The translations under genes were made by a program, and so were the position numbers. DNA of 64,000 bases from Spirochaetia bacterium (GTDB lineage: Bacteria > Spirochaetota > Leptospiria > Turneriellales > JAOUOS01): contig JAOUOS010000004.1 of assembly GCA_029880285.1 (NCBI GenBank), positions 87,679 to 151,678 on the forward strand, in the 5' to 3' direction. The notes under the pieces were generated by a model, which searched no databases, was not told the DNA's origin, and worked only from the letters and a program-made list of their open reading frames with translations. Each line of letters starts with the position of its first letter. The first letter of the stretch is position 1. Positions 1-9,322 of this stretch are shown piece after piece.

Positions 1-256
<256 letters not shown>

Positions 257-353
257 TTATTAATTAACCTGTCTTTTTCAAATAATTCTCTCGTAAAGAG
301 AAATTTAAAATCTTATTAATTTTAATATAGACCGCCTGTATTTACTATAAATT

Positions 354-2828
354 ATGTCTCTTAAGATGGGCAAAAAAAAAGATAATCAAGATATTCCCCG
401 TAAGGCCGCTAAAGAAATTATATCTGTTGAAATAGAAGATCAAATGAAAGAATCTTACCTCGCTTACGCGATGAGCGTAATCGTAGGCAGGGCCCTACCT
501 GATGTTCGTGACGGACTTAAGCCCGTTCACCGACGTATTTTGCACGCTATGAATGAGAGAGCATGGCGGCACGACAGAGCATTTGTAAAATCTGCTAAGA
601 TTGTAGGTGAAGTCATTGGTAATTTTCATCCACATGGTGACGTAGCCGTTTATGATACTATGGTTAGAATGGCTCAAGATTTTAGTCTGCGTATTCCCTT
701 AATTGACGGACAGGGAAATTTTGGTTCTGTTGACGGCGATCCTCCGGCTGCCTATCGATATACCGAAGCCAGACTTACGACAACGGCTGAGCAATTATTA
801 AAAGACATTGATAAAGAAACCGTTGATTTTACACCAAACTTTGACAACACGCGAAAAGAACCTACTGTTTTGCCGGCAGCATGGCCCAATTTACTTGTAA
901 ACGGTTCCAGCGGTATTGCTGTGGGTATGGCTACAAAAATTCCACCGCATAATTTAAATGAAGTATTAGACGCTTTGCATTTTTTAATAAAAAAACCTGA
1001 CTGTACCATAAATGAATTAATGAAACTTGTACCTGCGCCTGATTTTCCTACCGGTGGGGTTATTATTGGTAAAGACGGCTTAAGAAACGCTTATACAACC
1101 GGCAAAGGGTCCATTAAAATAAGAGCCGTAGCTGATATTGAAGAAATAGGCAATAGAGGCAGAGAGGCTATTATTGTTTCAGAAATACCGTATGAAGTTA
1201 AAAAAGCAGACTTAATTACTAAAATAGCGGCTCTGGTGAATGATAAAAAAATAGAGGGAATATCAGATATTCGCGATGAAAGCGATAGAACAGGAATGCG
1301 TATAGTCTTTGAGCTTAAAAAAGACGCCAACCCTCAAATTGTATTAAACCAGCTATATTTAAGAAGCTCTCTTCAGGTAAATTACGGCATTACATTTTTA
1401 GCCTTAGTTCACGGCAGACCTCTTCTTTTAAATTTAAAGCAAATGCTATCGCATTATTTAGAACATCGAAAAGAAATTGTTACCAAGAGAACTAAATATG
1501 AGTTAGAACAGGCTAAAAAAAGAGCCCATATACTAGAAGGGTTACAAATTGCATTAGATAATATTGACGCGATAATTAAAACCATTAGAAGCAGTAAAAC
1601 TGTCGATATCGCGAGACAAAGTTTAATAAATAATTTTAAATTAACAGAAATTCAGGCAAATGCTATTTTAGATATGCGTTTGCAAAAGCTTACGGCACTG
1701 GAAACACAAAAAATATTAGAAGAATTGGGCGCTTTAAAAAAACAAATAGCTGAACTAACGATAATTTTAAAAAGCGAGCAAAAAATATTAGGCATTATCA
1801 CAGACGAATTTAACGCTATTAAAGATAAATTTAAAATTACCAGAAAAACTGAAATTAGCGCGGCCGTTGCAGAAGATGTATCTTTTAATCAAGAAGATTT
1901 AATTCAAAACCAGGAAGAAGTTATCACAATATCAGAAAGCGGATACATAAGAAGGGTTGCTCTTGATTCGTTTAAAAGACAGTCAAGGGGCGGTAAAGGT
2001 GTAATTTCTGGAGGCAAAAAAGAAGACAACTTAAAACTGGTACATATTTGTAACAGTCTTGATAATATTTTCTTCTTTTCAAACCGCGGCAAGGTATTTT
2101 ATTTAAAAGCATTTGAAATTCCTGAATCGGGTAAAGACACCAGAGGTAAAAGTATACGTTCCTTTTTGAGTCTCGCGCAGGATGAAATCATTACAACAAT
2201 TCGATCAGTAGAAGAAATTACCCAAGACAAATTTTTACTGCTTTTAACAAGAGCGGGAATCATTAAAAAACTATCGCTTACTGCCGTTAAGAACGCTAAA
2301 AAAGGCGGCATTATGGCAATTCAATTTAAAAACAATCAGGAAGACAATTTAGTAGATGTCTCTATAGTAGAAAAAAATGATGATATCTTTTTAGCCTCGG
2401 CATTTTGCCAGGGACTAAGAACTAATCTTGGCAAAATGCGCGACCAAGGCAGATCTGCTTCTGGCATAATAGGAATGAATTTAGAAAAAAACGATTATAT
2501 GTCTGGCGTAGATGTCATTAAAAGCAATGAATCATTTTTATTAGTAGTATCACAAAAAGGTTTTGGTAAAAAAATAAAATTTTCTGAATTTGCCTCTAAG
2601 GGCCGCGGCGGCAAAGGCATGAGATACATGAAATATAGTGATCGAAACGGACCTGTAGTGGCGGTTCGTTCTATTAAACAAGACTCTGAAATTATAATTG
2701 TAACTGAATATGGCAACACAATACGATTATTGGCCAGCCAAATATCTCTTCAAAGTAGATCAGCCTCTGGCGTAAGGCTTGTTCAATTATCAGCAAATGA
2801 CAATGTCGCAGACATAACAATTCTTTAA
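354..2828 (+). CDS. gyrA: DNA gyrase subunit A
   Basis: This 824-residue protein is the DNA-cleaving subunit of gyrase (GyrA2GyrB2), which introduces negative supercoils. The N-terminus carries YAMSVIVGRALPDVRDGLKPVHRR, the helix-turn-helix HPHGD (residues 92-96) and catalytic Tyr136 in AAYRYTEARL. The GyrA box (RQSRGGKG) lies near residue 545 and opens the beta-pinwheel domain; a second RGGKG follows in a later blade, so it is gyrase rather than ParC. The position equivalent to E. coli Ser83 is Val97, while the Asp87 equivalent is kept (Asp101). No strong ribosome site is visible; ATG 354 and ATG 366 are both possible starts. Confidence 0.97.
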   Translation: MSLKMGKKKDNQDIPRKAAKEIISVEIEDQMKESYLAYAMSVIVGRALPDVRDGLKPVHRRILHAMNERAWRHDRAFVKSAKIVGEVIGNFHPHGDVAVYDTMVRMAQDFSLRIPLIDGQGNFGSVDGDPPAAYRYTEARLTTTAEQLLKDIDKETVDFTPNFDNTRKEPTVLPAAWPNLLVNGSSGIAVGMATKIPPHNLNEVLDALHFLIKKPDCTINELMKLVPAPDFPTGGVIIGKDGLRNAYTTGKGSIKIRAVADIEEIGNRGREAIIVSEIPYEVKKADLITKIAALVNDKKIEGISDIRDESDRTGMRIVFELKKDANPQIVLNQLYLRSSLQVNYGITFLALVHGRPLLLNLKQMLSHYLEHRKEIVTKRTKYELEQAKKRAHILEGLQIALDNIDAIIKTIRSSKTVDIARQSLINNFKLTEIQANAILDMRLQKLTALETQKILEELGALKKQIAELTIILKSEQKILGIITDEFNAIKDKFKITRKTEISAAVAEDVSFNQEDLIQNQEEVITISESGYIRRVALDSFKRQSRGGKGVISGGKKEDNLKLVHICNSLDNIFFFSNRGKVFYLKAFEIPESGKDTRGKSIRSFLSLAQDEIITTIRSVEEITQDKFLLLLTRAGIIKKLSLTAVKNAKKGGIMAIQFKNNQEDNLVDVSIVEKNDDIFLASAFCQGLRTNLGKMRDQGRSASGIIGMNLEKNDYMSGVDVIKSNESFLLVVSQKGFGKKIKFSEFASKGRGGKGMRYMKYSDRNGPVVAVRSIKQDSEIIIVTEYGNTIRLLASQISLQSRSASGVRLVQLSANDNVADITIL

Positions 2829-2939
2829 TGTGACATAATTTTTTGTTGCCGATTTTAAATCTTTTTCGTATAATATTACAAAACAAATTGAATTGAAAAT
2901 GTCCGGTGGCGAGAATTTTTTAGAAACTGGAGAAAAAAT

Positions 2940-3269
2940 ATGATATTAGAAGCTGTAGAAGAGACTATGAAAAATTTAATTACAGCACGCTCGTCAAGCG
3001 TCACAGAAATTTCGACAACAGGTTTTAACTTAAAACCTGAAAATGGATTTTCGGGAAAATCTTTTGAACAAAGATACGAGGCAAGAACAAGACTATCTGT
3101 ATTGAAAAACAATACAAATGAAACTGATGATTTTGAAAGTATCTTAAAAAAAGAATTACTCGCGAAAAATATTAAAAGAAACTATGATGATAGTTTGGGT
3201 AAAAATAATTTGAATTTGAATACTGAAGAACTTAAAACAATTCAATTTCTTCATGATTTTTGGGCTTGA
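2940..3269 (+). CDS. hypothetical protein, 109 aa
   Basis: I do not recognise this protein. It is hydrophilic, without signal peptide or membrane segment, rich in Asn, Lys and Glu, and probably cytoplasmic. GGAG sits 7 nt before the ATG, which supports translation. It lies 111 nt after gyrA on the same strand, and its stop codon sits inside a 34-bp perfect palindrome that probably ends transcription. It overlaps the convergent membrane-protein gene by 19 nt. A tiny ORF (2899-2943) overlaps its start and is probably not a gene. Confidence 0.65.
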   Translation: MILEAVEETMKNLITARSSSVTEISTTGFNLKPENGFSGKSFEQRYEARTRLSVLKNNTNETDDFESILKKELLAKNIKRNYDDSLGKNNLNLNTEELKTIQFLHDFWA

Positions 3270-3772
3270 TTAATCAAGCCCAAAAATCCATTTATACAGG
3301 CAGATATAAGACATACTAAAAAACTATAAAAGTAAAACGTGTAGTCTGCATGTTCTAACGGCGCGATTCTTTCTGGATAAGAGAAATTTAAATAATATAA
3401 ATAACTAATACCGGCTAAACCGAATACACGAACAGTAAACAAACTGATAAAATAATTTTTCGAAAGCTTAATTCTAAAGAGAATAAAGAGAGAAGGTATT
3501 AATGAAATTAATATAAAAATTACAAAAAGAAGAAAATCATCAGTATAAATTGCGTGTGATTTATCTTTTTCAATGCCAAATTGAATTATATAAGAACGCC
3601 ATCCTTGAATTAAAAAAAAGATCATACCTAAAGTGCTTATAATAAATAATTTTTCAGTTAAAACATAAAATAAAAAAGTTTCTTTTAAGAATAAATAAAA
3701 CCTGTAAATAACCTGAAAAAATCCAATAATTGAAATTTTTATTAAATTTATGACAAAAAAAATTGTTTTCAA
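3251..3772 (-). CDS. hypothetical inner-membrane protein, 173 aa
   Basis: I do not recognise a family. The protein is very hydrophobic with about four membrane segments (roughly residues 5-25, 42-60, 80-100 and 145-165) and aromatic-rich loops (for example HADYTFYFYSF). The last 11 codons are encoded by the shared palindrome at 3255-3288. It is a single gene convergent with the 109-aa gene and separated from the HEAT-repeat gene by about 145 nt. No clear ribosome site is seen, so the start is uncertain by a few codons. Confidence 0.6.
   Translation of the reverse strand: MKTIFFVINLIKISIIGFFQVIYRFYLFLKETFLFYVLTEKLFIISTLGMIFFLIQGWRSYIIQFGIEKDKSHAIYTDDFLLFVIFILISLIPSLFILFRIKLSKNYFISLFTVRVFGLAGISYLYYLNFSYPERIAPLEHADYTFYFYSFLVCLISACINGFLGLINQAQKS
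3255..3288. terminator. bidirectional terminator-like perfect palindrome
   Basis: Two 17-base arms (GATTTTTGGGCTTGATT and its exact reverse complement) abut with no spacer. The arms are GC-rich in the middle and A/T-rich at the outer ends, as expected for an intrinsic terminator working both ways. The stop codon of the plus-strand gene (3267-3269) lies inside it. The minus-strand gene reads right through it and stops just beyond, at 3251-3253. Confidence 0.75.
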
Positions 3773-3917
3773 AATAATTCTCTGTATATTAAAGATATTA
3801 AAATAAAATATAAGATGTTAATAAAAATATGATCAAAGTTTATGAGTGGTAATAAAAATGCAAACTTTTTTTATATTGAGGTTGACTTTATATGATTTAA
3901 TTGACGAAAATAAAATT

Positions 3918-4715
3918 ATGACTTTTAAAAAAATTATAAAAAAGAAGAAAAATATTAGAACATTATCTATATATTTAACATTATTTTTTGTAAATTTTTC
4001 AATACTTTTCGCGGGACCTAAAATTATAAAAAACCGTCTTACAAAAGAAAATTTAAATCTAATTTATGAAACTAAAGTAGGCGGTATTGAAAGTAGAATT
4101 CGAGCGATTAAAACATGCGGCAGCCAAAGGATGTATTTTTGCCTGCGGGCGCTAACCGAAAACCTTGAAGATGAAAATAGCGAAATTAGACGCGTAAGCG
4201 CACAAAATATTGGAACACTAAGAATTTATGATGCCTTTAATGCCTTAGAATCAGCTTTAAAAAAAGAAAATGAAACAAAGGTAAAAAAAACAATTATTAT
4301 GGCAATAGGCTATTTAAATAAACCAAATACTTCAAACGCTATTGAGCCTTATTTGCGTGACAAAGAAGATGAAATTAGAGAGACCACCGCTAAATCACTG
4401 GCATTATTAAATGATGAAAAATCATTAGGCGCTTTAAGACAGGCTTATAAAGCAGAAAACAATGAACTGGTAAAAGTAAATATACTGTCTACAATCTTGA
4501 TAATAGATAGTACTGATTATAAAGAGAGAGCTGAACTTTTAAAATATCTTAATAACAGCAACCGATGGATTAGATACAATGCGGCTCAAACTTTGCAAAC
4601 GGTGCGTTTTGTTGAAGCCGTAAATACTCTTGAAAAAGCATTAAATCTAGAAGACGAAATTATCGTAAGAAAAGAGCTATATAGAGCATATATAAATGTA
4701 ATTAACGCATTTTAA
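3918..4715 (+). CDS. exported HEAT-repeat protein
   Basis: From the ATG at 3918 the product is 265 aa, with a lysine-rich start and a hydrophobic stretch ending FSILFAG, a plausible signal peptide that places it in the periplasm or at the outer membrane. The rest is alpha-helical HEAT-type repeats of about 30-35 residues, with phrases such as SEIRRVSAQNIGTL, DEIRETTAKSLALL and RWIRYNAAQTLQTV. Such repeats are protein-binding scaffolds, and no enzyme motif is visible. An upstream GTG at 3846 gives a longer frame but would bury the signal peptide, so I prefer 3918. The 3' end overlaps mnmA by 4 nt, tail to tail. Confidence 0.8.
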   Translation: MTFKKIIKKKKNIRTLSIYLTLFFVNFSILFAGPKIIKNRLTKENLNLIYETKVGGIESRIRAIKTCGSQRMYFCLRALTENLEDENSEIRRVSAQNIGTLRIYDAFNALESALKKENETKVKKTIIMAIGYLNKPNTSNAIEPYLRDKEDEIRETTAKSLALLNDEKSLGALRQAYKAENNELVKVNILSTILIIDSTDYKERAELLKYLNNSNRWIRYNAAQTLQTVRFVEAVNTLEKALNLEDEIIVRKELYRAYINVINAF

Positions 4716-5806
4716 TAATTTAAGCTTATTTCGCCGCCGGCCAATATATAATTTTCTTTACAATGATAAAATACGACAGATTGACCGGGCGTGACAGCTC
4801 CCGCGTTAGATAGTAATTTTATTTTAATAACATCGTTTGTTTCTTTGAAAATTAAAGATTTTACAGGCTTGCTATTATACCGAATTTGTGCTAAAACTTT
4901 AATACCTTCATTTGTTAAATTTTCAGAAACAAGACCCTGATATACATTGTTTATCGAATAAAATTCATTATTACTAAGTTTTTCTTTTTCGCCTATTGTA
5001 ATATCACCGTTTGCGTGAATTTTAAGAACGTAAGCTGGTTTACCAATGGCAATATTTAAACCTTTTCTTTGACCAATTGTAAAATTTTCTTTTCCCTCAT
5101 GCTTTGCTAATATATTACCATTTGTATCTAAAATATTACCTTTTTGAAACACAATACCTTCTTTTTTTAAAAAGTTTCTGTAATTATTATCTGGTATAAA
5201 ACAAATTTCCTGCGATTCAGACTTTTCGGCTGTTACTAAATTATGTTTTTTAGCTATTTTTCTTACTTGTTCTTTAGTGTAATCAGCAAGAGGAAACAAA
5301 GTTTTCTTTAGATCGTTTTGACTCATGCCATATAGAAAATAACTTTGATCTTTGTTGACATCTTTAGCGGGGAAAATTGCTCTTCTGCTGTTTCTTAAAG
5401 TTTTTATACTTGCGTAATGCCCCGTGGCAACGTAATCAAAACCCAAAGATAATGCACGTTTTATGAAAAATCCAAATTTAATATGGTTATTGCATTGAAC
5501 ACAGGGGTTGGGAGTTTTACCATTTTTGTAATTTTCAATAAAATTTTCAACAATGTATTGTTTAAATTCATTTTCCATCCGCAAAATATAAAAAGGAATA
5601 TCTAACGCTCTGGCAATTTTCGCGGCATCTTTAGCTTCATTTGGCGAACAGCATGATCTTAAAGTACACTTGGTTAATTCTTCGTTTTTATACTCCCACA
5701 AACGCATGTGAGCTCCTGAAACTTTATAACCCTGTTCTTTTAATAAAAAAGCGGCCGTTGAAGAATCAACACCGCCCGACATCGCGAGAAGTACTTTCTT
5801 TTTCAT
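4712..5806 (-). CDS. mnmA: tRNA-specific 2-thiouridylase MnmA
   Basis: MnmA uses ATP and persulfide sulfur to make 2-thiouridine at position 34 of tRNA Lys, Glu and Gln. The 364-aa protein has the PP-loop SGGVDSS at residues 10-16, the catalytic pair Cys102 (PCVQCN) and Cys202 (SQEICFIPD), GHYA near 129-132 and the C-terminal beta domain (QSVVFY). The frame is open 40 codons upstream, but the family start is MKKKVLLAMSGG at 5806. It lies 13 nt behind yqgE and closes an mdh-yqgE-mnmA operon. Confidence 0.96.
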   Translation of the reverse strand: MKKKVLLAMSGGVDSSTAAFLLKEQGYKVSGAHMRLWEYKNEELTKCTLRSCCSPNEAKDAAKIARALDIPFYILRMENEFKQYIVENFIENYKNGKTPNPCVQCNNHIKFGFFIKRALSLGFDYVATGHYASIKTLRNSRRAIFPAKDVNKDQSYFLYGMSQNDLKKTLFPLADYTKEQVRKIAKKHNLVTAEKSESQEICFIPDNNYRNFLKKEGIVFQKGNILDTNGNILAKHEGKENFTIGQRKGLNIAIGKPAYVLKIHANGDITIGEKEKLSNNEFYSINNVYQGLVSENLTNEGIKVLAQIRYNSKPVKSLIFKETNDVIKIKLLSNAGAVTPGQSVVFYHCKENYILAGGEISLNY

Positions 5807-5819
5807 TAATATTATAAAT

Positions 5820-6374
5820 TCAATTAAAAAAAGGATTACGGACATTTTTAGCGAAATACCCGTAAATACCGCCCTTGTGATGCAAAGCTTCACGCCAAAC
5901 AACCTGAGGATTTTGATGAAACACAATTTCTTTTGAAGCCGGCATAGTTATCCATGTTTTTGACTCAAGTTCATTTTCAAGCTGGTCAGCTACCCACCCC
6001 GCGTAACCATGATAAATATGAAAAGGATAATCATTTTCAAGCAAATCAATCATGAGTTCTTTATTACTGCCCAAAAATACGTCGGGTATTATTTCTTCAC
6101 CAGAATTTCTGGCGTTTTTAAAACCATGCAATACAAACAAAGCGTCTGGCCTTACCGGACCGCCTTCATAAAGTTTTATTTCTTGGGCCTTTTCTGACAT
6201 ACCTTGCACTACATCATAAAGCGTTATATTTTCAAGACGATTTACAACAAGTCCAAAAGCTCCATTTTTATCATGTTCTATTAAAAGAACTACAGTCTGC
6301 ACAAAATTTGGATCTTGAATAGTTGAGTTTGATATTAAAAAATGCCCTTTATAACTTTGTTTTTCTTTACCCAT
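5820..6374 (-). CDS. YqgE/AlgH family protein (UPF0301)
   Basis: The 184-aa product matches the YqgE/AlgH family in length and motifs: GHFLISN near residue 10, NGAFGLVVNR near 37-46, YEGGPV near 70 and GYAGWVADQLENEL near 125-138. The family is widespread; AlgH was linked to alginate regulation in Pseudomonas, but its biochemical role is unsettled. It has no signal peptide and is expected in the cytoplasm. It sits between mdh (15 nt) and mnmA (13 nt), so the three are probably co-transcribed. Confidence 0.92.
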   Translation of the reverse strand: MGKEKQSYKGHFLISNSTIQDPNFVQTVVLLIEHDKNGAFGLVVNRLENITLYDVVQGMSEKAQEIKLYEGGPVRPDALFVLHGFKNARNSGEEIIPDVFLGSNKELMIDLLENDYPFHIYHGYAGWVADQLENELESKTWITMPASKEIVFHQNPQVVWREALHHKGGIYGYFAKNVRNPFFN

Positions 6375-6389
6375 TACAAAAAAAAATTG

Positions 6390-7349
6390 TTAAGTAATAA
6401 AATTTAAGGTTTTTAAGTTTTCTTTTAAACTTTCAACGGCAGCGGCGCTTTTATCAAGGGCTTCTTTTTCATTGGGTTCAAGTTCTATTTCAATTATTTT
6501 TTCCATGCCGTTGCCGCCAAAAACCGCGGGTAAACCAATAAAAAGATCGTTATAACCGTATTCTCCTTCGCAGTAAACAGCGGCGGGAAAAACTTTCTTT
6601 TGATCTCTTATGATACTTTCGGTCATAGCCATGGCGCTAGCCGCCGGCGCGTAAAAAGCGGAACCTGTTTTTAATAAGGCGACAATTTCTCCGCCGCCTT
6701 TTCTGGTTCTTTCTACAATAGACTCTATTTTTTCTGAAGTCATCCCCGGAAAATGAGGCAAAGGCACACCGCCCACATAAGAATATCTGGGCAAAGGAAC
6801 CATTGAATCACCGTGCCCCCCTAAAACAAAAGCGCTTATGCTTTCAACGCTTATTCCTGTTTCAAGCGCGATAAAAGCCCTAAAGCGTGAAGCATCTAAT
6901 ATGCCGGCCATACCCATAACTCTATTCTTGTGAAAACCGGATATTTTATAGAAAAGATAAACCATCGCGTCTAACGGATTTGAAATAACAATAACGTAAG
7001 AATTAGGCGCGTATCTTTTTACGTTTTCTGCCACTTGCGCCATAATTTTCGCGTTGGTTGAAAGCAAATCGTCCCTGCTCATACCAGGTTTTCGGGGAAT
7101 GCCTGCTGTAATAATAATTACATCTGCGTCTTTTATATCTTCATAATTATTTGTGCCAATTAAATTTGAATTTATTTTTTCAATAGGTGTAGTTTCTAAT
7201 ATATCTAATGCCTTACCCTGCGGAAGTCCTTCTACAATATCAAATAAAACAATATCGCCTAATCCTTTTTTTGCGGCCATATAAGCCAGATTGCCGCCAA
7301 TCATCCCCGCGCCAATAACCGCGATTTTTGGTTTTTGAAACATATTCAT
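6390..7349 (-). CDS. mdh: malate dehydrogenase (lactate-dehydrogenase-like type)
   Basis: It interconverts malate and oxaloacetate with NAD. The 319-aa protein has the Rossmann motif GAGMIGG (13-19), the NAD-selecting Asp in LFDIVEG, substrate arginines Arg86 and Arg92 (IPRKPGMSRDD), the Asp152/Arg155 pair (LDASRFR) and the proton-relay His179 (GGHGDSMVP). Arg at position 86, rather than Gln, indicates malate over lactate. AGGAG lies 9 nt before the ATG at 7349, which decides between the two close ATGs. It is the first gene of the operon with yqgE and mnmA. Confidence 0.95.
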   Translation of the reverse strand: MNMFQKPKIAVIGAGMIGGNLAYMAAKKGLGDIVLFDIVEGLPQGKALDILETTPIEKINSNLIGTNNYEDIKDADVIIITAGIPRKPGMSRDDLLSTNAKIMAQVAENVKRYAPNSYVIVISNPLDAMVYLFYKISGFHKNRVMGMAGILDASRFRAFIALETGISVESISAFVLGGHGDSMVPLPRYSYVGGVPLPHFPGMTSEKIESIVERTRKGGGEIVALLKTGSAFYAPAASAMAMTESIIRDQKKVFPAAVYCEGEYGYNDLFIGLPAVFGGNGMEKIIEIELEPNEKEALDKSAAAVESLKENLKTLNFIT

Positions 7350-7404
7350 TTATTGTTACTCCTTTCTCTTTTTTATAAGGATAAACAACTAAGATTTGGT
7401 CGTT

Positions 7405-7433
7405 TTGTCAACAATTATGAGAAATTATATTTT
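7405..7433 (+). promoter_or_regulatory. candidate sigma-70-like promoter for DUF3467-holA
   Basis: TTGTCA and TATTTT are separated by 17 bases in the gap between the divergent mdh and DUF3467 genes, 40 nt before the ATG at 7473. The match is moderate and the region is AT-rich, so chance is a real alternative. Confidence 0.3.
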
Positions 7434-7472
7434 ATTCTTGCTATTGGGAAACAGAATACAAATATTGATCTT

Positions 7473-7781
7473 ATGAAAAAACCAGAAAAAGCGACTATAG
7501 GCGAAAATAAAATTGAAATTCAATTAGACCCTGAAATAATGAAGGGTATTTTTTCAAATGTAACGAACATAGGACATACGCAGGAAGAATTTATGCTTGA
7601 TTTTCTATTTATACAACAACAGCCGGCCCCTTTTGGTAAACTTGTTTCAAGAATAATTATGACACCAAATCATGCTAAAAGGCTTCTGCATGCCCTGCAG
7701 GAAAATATTAGAAAATATGAAGAAAATCATGGGAAGCTGGAGGTTTCTTCTAATATTCCGCCTAAAAGAACCATTCAATAA
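7473..7781 (+). CDS. DUF3467 family protein
   Basis: This 102-aa protein has the DUF3467 pattern: a beta-rich middle (IEIQLDPEIMKGIFSN), then HTQEEFMLDFLF, then the segment around RIIMTPNHAKRLLHALQENI. The family is small, widespread and of unknown function. The open frame extends upstream to 7335, but that stretch crosses the mdh start region and has no family resemblance, so ATG 7473 is chosen. It is followed 6 nt later by holA and probably forms an operon with it. Confidence 0.85.
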   Translation: MKKPEKATIGENKIEIQLDPEIMKGIFSNVTNIGHTQEEFMLDFLFIQQQPAPFGKLVSRIIMTPNHAKRLLHALQENIRKYEENHGKLEVSSNIPPKRTIQ

Positions 7782-7787
7782 ATACTT

Positions 7788-8852
7788 TTGAAAACAGTTA
7801 TATTAAAAGATTTTCAAAGTTTAAAAAAAGAATCGCTTAAAGTAACTCAATATCAGGTTTTTTTATTATATTCACATGATCATCTGGTTGTTGAAGAAGT
7901 ATATGGTTTTATACATAAAACGCTCAGTGAAAAAGAACCTAATATTGAAAATGTAACTTTAAATGGCCTTGAAACTGACGCTTCTATTTTTCACGCCGAA
8001 CTTAGCACAATACCCATGTTTCAAAACTGCCGTGTTTTATTTATAAGACATGCCGATACCATTCTTAAAAAAATTGACGCGAATAAAACTATACTCTCTT
8101 ATTTTTTAAGAGATTTTAAAAATCTGCCAGATACCACTAAACTAATTTTACAGATAGATGATAAAAAAATTCCCGCGTCACTTAAAACTCTTGAAGAAAA
8201 CACATTAATTTACAAAACTGATGATATTAGAGAAAAAGATCTGCCTTTCTTTTTAAAATCAAGATCGCAAATAATGGGATACAGCATTGATGATATAGCA
8301 TTAAAAATTCTTATTGAAAAATGCGCATGGGATTACTCGCAGGCCATACAGGCTTTAGACAGGCTTTTTACTTATGCCGTGCATGAAAAAAAGATTTCAA
8401 CCGAAGATGTTCATGAGGTTTGCCATGATATGGAAGGTGACGTTTATTTTATGATCTTAGATTCACTTTCAGAAAGAAAAATAAAGCAATGCGTTAAATT
8501 ACTTATTCATCATAAATTAAATTACGGTGACTTTATTGTTCAGGGGATAATTAAACTTTTTACAAACGCCCTGAGATACAGCTATTTAAGAAACAACAAT
8601 AATTTAAGTACAAATGAAATTTTCAAAAGACTTGAAATAAAAACAAATCATGCTTTTATTTTAAAAAAAAATGAAAATCAATTTCAAAAACTTCTTTCAA
8701 AATACAATGCAAAAGAAATTTCTGATATACTTGAAAAGCTTTTTGAACTTGACAAACGCTTTAAAGAGAACACACGTTTAGAAGAGCAAAAAACCTTTTT
8801 AATTACTTTTGCCGCTTCACTGGAAAATAAAGTATCTTTGCCGTTGAATTAA
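7788..8852 (+). CDS. holA: DNA polymerase III delta subunit
   Basis: The 354-aa product fits the delta subunit of the clamp loader, which opens the beta clamp. Visible signs are the N-terminal degenerate AAA+ core (VFLLYSHDHLVVEEVYGFI near residue 23, then RVLFIRHADTI), domain II (IEKCAWDYSQAIQALDRLF near 190) and an alpha-helical C-terminal collar domain with a long terminal helix (LDKRFKENTRLEEQKTFL). As is normal for delta it lacks a true Walker A. The only start that fits is TTG at 7788, 6 nt after the DUF3467 stop. Confidence 0.85.
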   Translation: MKTVILKDFQSLKKESLKVTQYQVFLLYSHDHLVVEEVYGFIHKTLSEKEPNIENVTLNGLETDASIFHAELSTIPMFQNCRVLFIRHADTILKKIDANKTILSYFLRDFKNLPDTTKLILQIDDKKIPASLKTLEENTLIYKTDDIREKDLPFFLKSRSQIMGYSIDDIALKILIEKCAWDYSQAIQALDRLFTYAVHEKKISTEDVHEVCHDMEGDVYFMILDSLSERKIKQCVKLLIHHKLNYGDFIVQGIIKLFTNALRYSYLRNNNNLSTNEIFKRLEIKTNHAFILKKNENQFQKLLSKYNAKEISDILEKLFELDKRFKENTRLEEQKTFLITFAASLENKVSLPLN

Positions 8853-9009
8853 CAGAAGATTCAGGCACTAAATTTTGATTAACACGCATCCAAATTCTGA
8901 ACTTTCCGGCTTTGTCGGTTTTACATTCTATGTCTTGTTTTTGAAGTTTATATTGAATTTTATAATTTTCCAATTTAAGAACCCTTCCTGAGTTTATTTG
9001 TTTTTGCAT
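8803..9009 (-). CDS. small hypothetical protein, 68 aa
   Basis: I do not recognise this basic, beta-rich 68-aa protein. A strong ribosome site (GGAGG, 5 nt before the ATG) supports it despite its size. Its last 50 nt overlap the 3' end of holA on the opposite strand, so the two share coding sequence. There is no signal peptide, membrane segment or cysteine pair. It could be a small nucleic-acid-binding or toxin-type protein, but nothing in the sequence proves that. Confidence 0.6.
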   Translation of the reverse strand: MQKQINSGRVLKLENYKIQYKLQKQDIECKTDKAGKFRIWMRVNQNLVPESSVNSTAKILYFPVKRQK

Positions 9010-9322
9010 TGGTTCCTCCTTGAACCGTTTTTATCTTAAAAAAAATCTTTGCTACAAAAGAAAAATAACTCTTTTTAAAATAAGCTTATAATATATTTCG
9101 GCAATATTTGAAAAAATTAAATTATCTTTTTATATTTGAAAGATACTTATTTTTTATTAAATTATTTTTATGGCATTAGCTGCCGATTAAAATAAACCCT
9201 TCATTGAGCATATAAATTAAACAAAAAGAAAATCTCGACTTTGAAAATGACAATTATAAAACAAAAAATATTTCTTAACTCTATTCTTCTTTGCACAAAT
9301 CATGGGCATAGGAACAAGTTAA
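9010..9322. other. intergenic AT-rich gap
   Basis: About 313 nt between the small minus-strand gene and the mutL stop. Apart from the ribosome site of the small gene at its left end, I see no ORF with a ribosome site, no tRNA-like fold and no convincing terminator hairpin. It presumably carries the promoter of the 68-aa gene. Confidence 0.6.

Noticed and set aside
2899..2943. 14-codon ORF MSGGENFLETGEKI before the 109-aa gene
   Set aside because: It has no ribosome site of its own and overlaps the start of the better-supported gene. It could be a leader peptide, but nothing shows it.
7335..7472. Upstream extension of the DUF3467 frame
   Set aside because: It crosses the mdh start and lacks family resemblance; the internal ATG at 7473 fits the family length.
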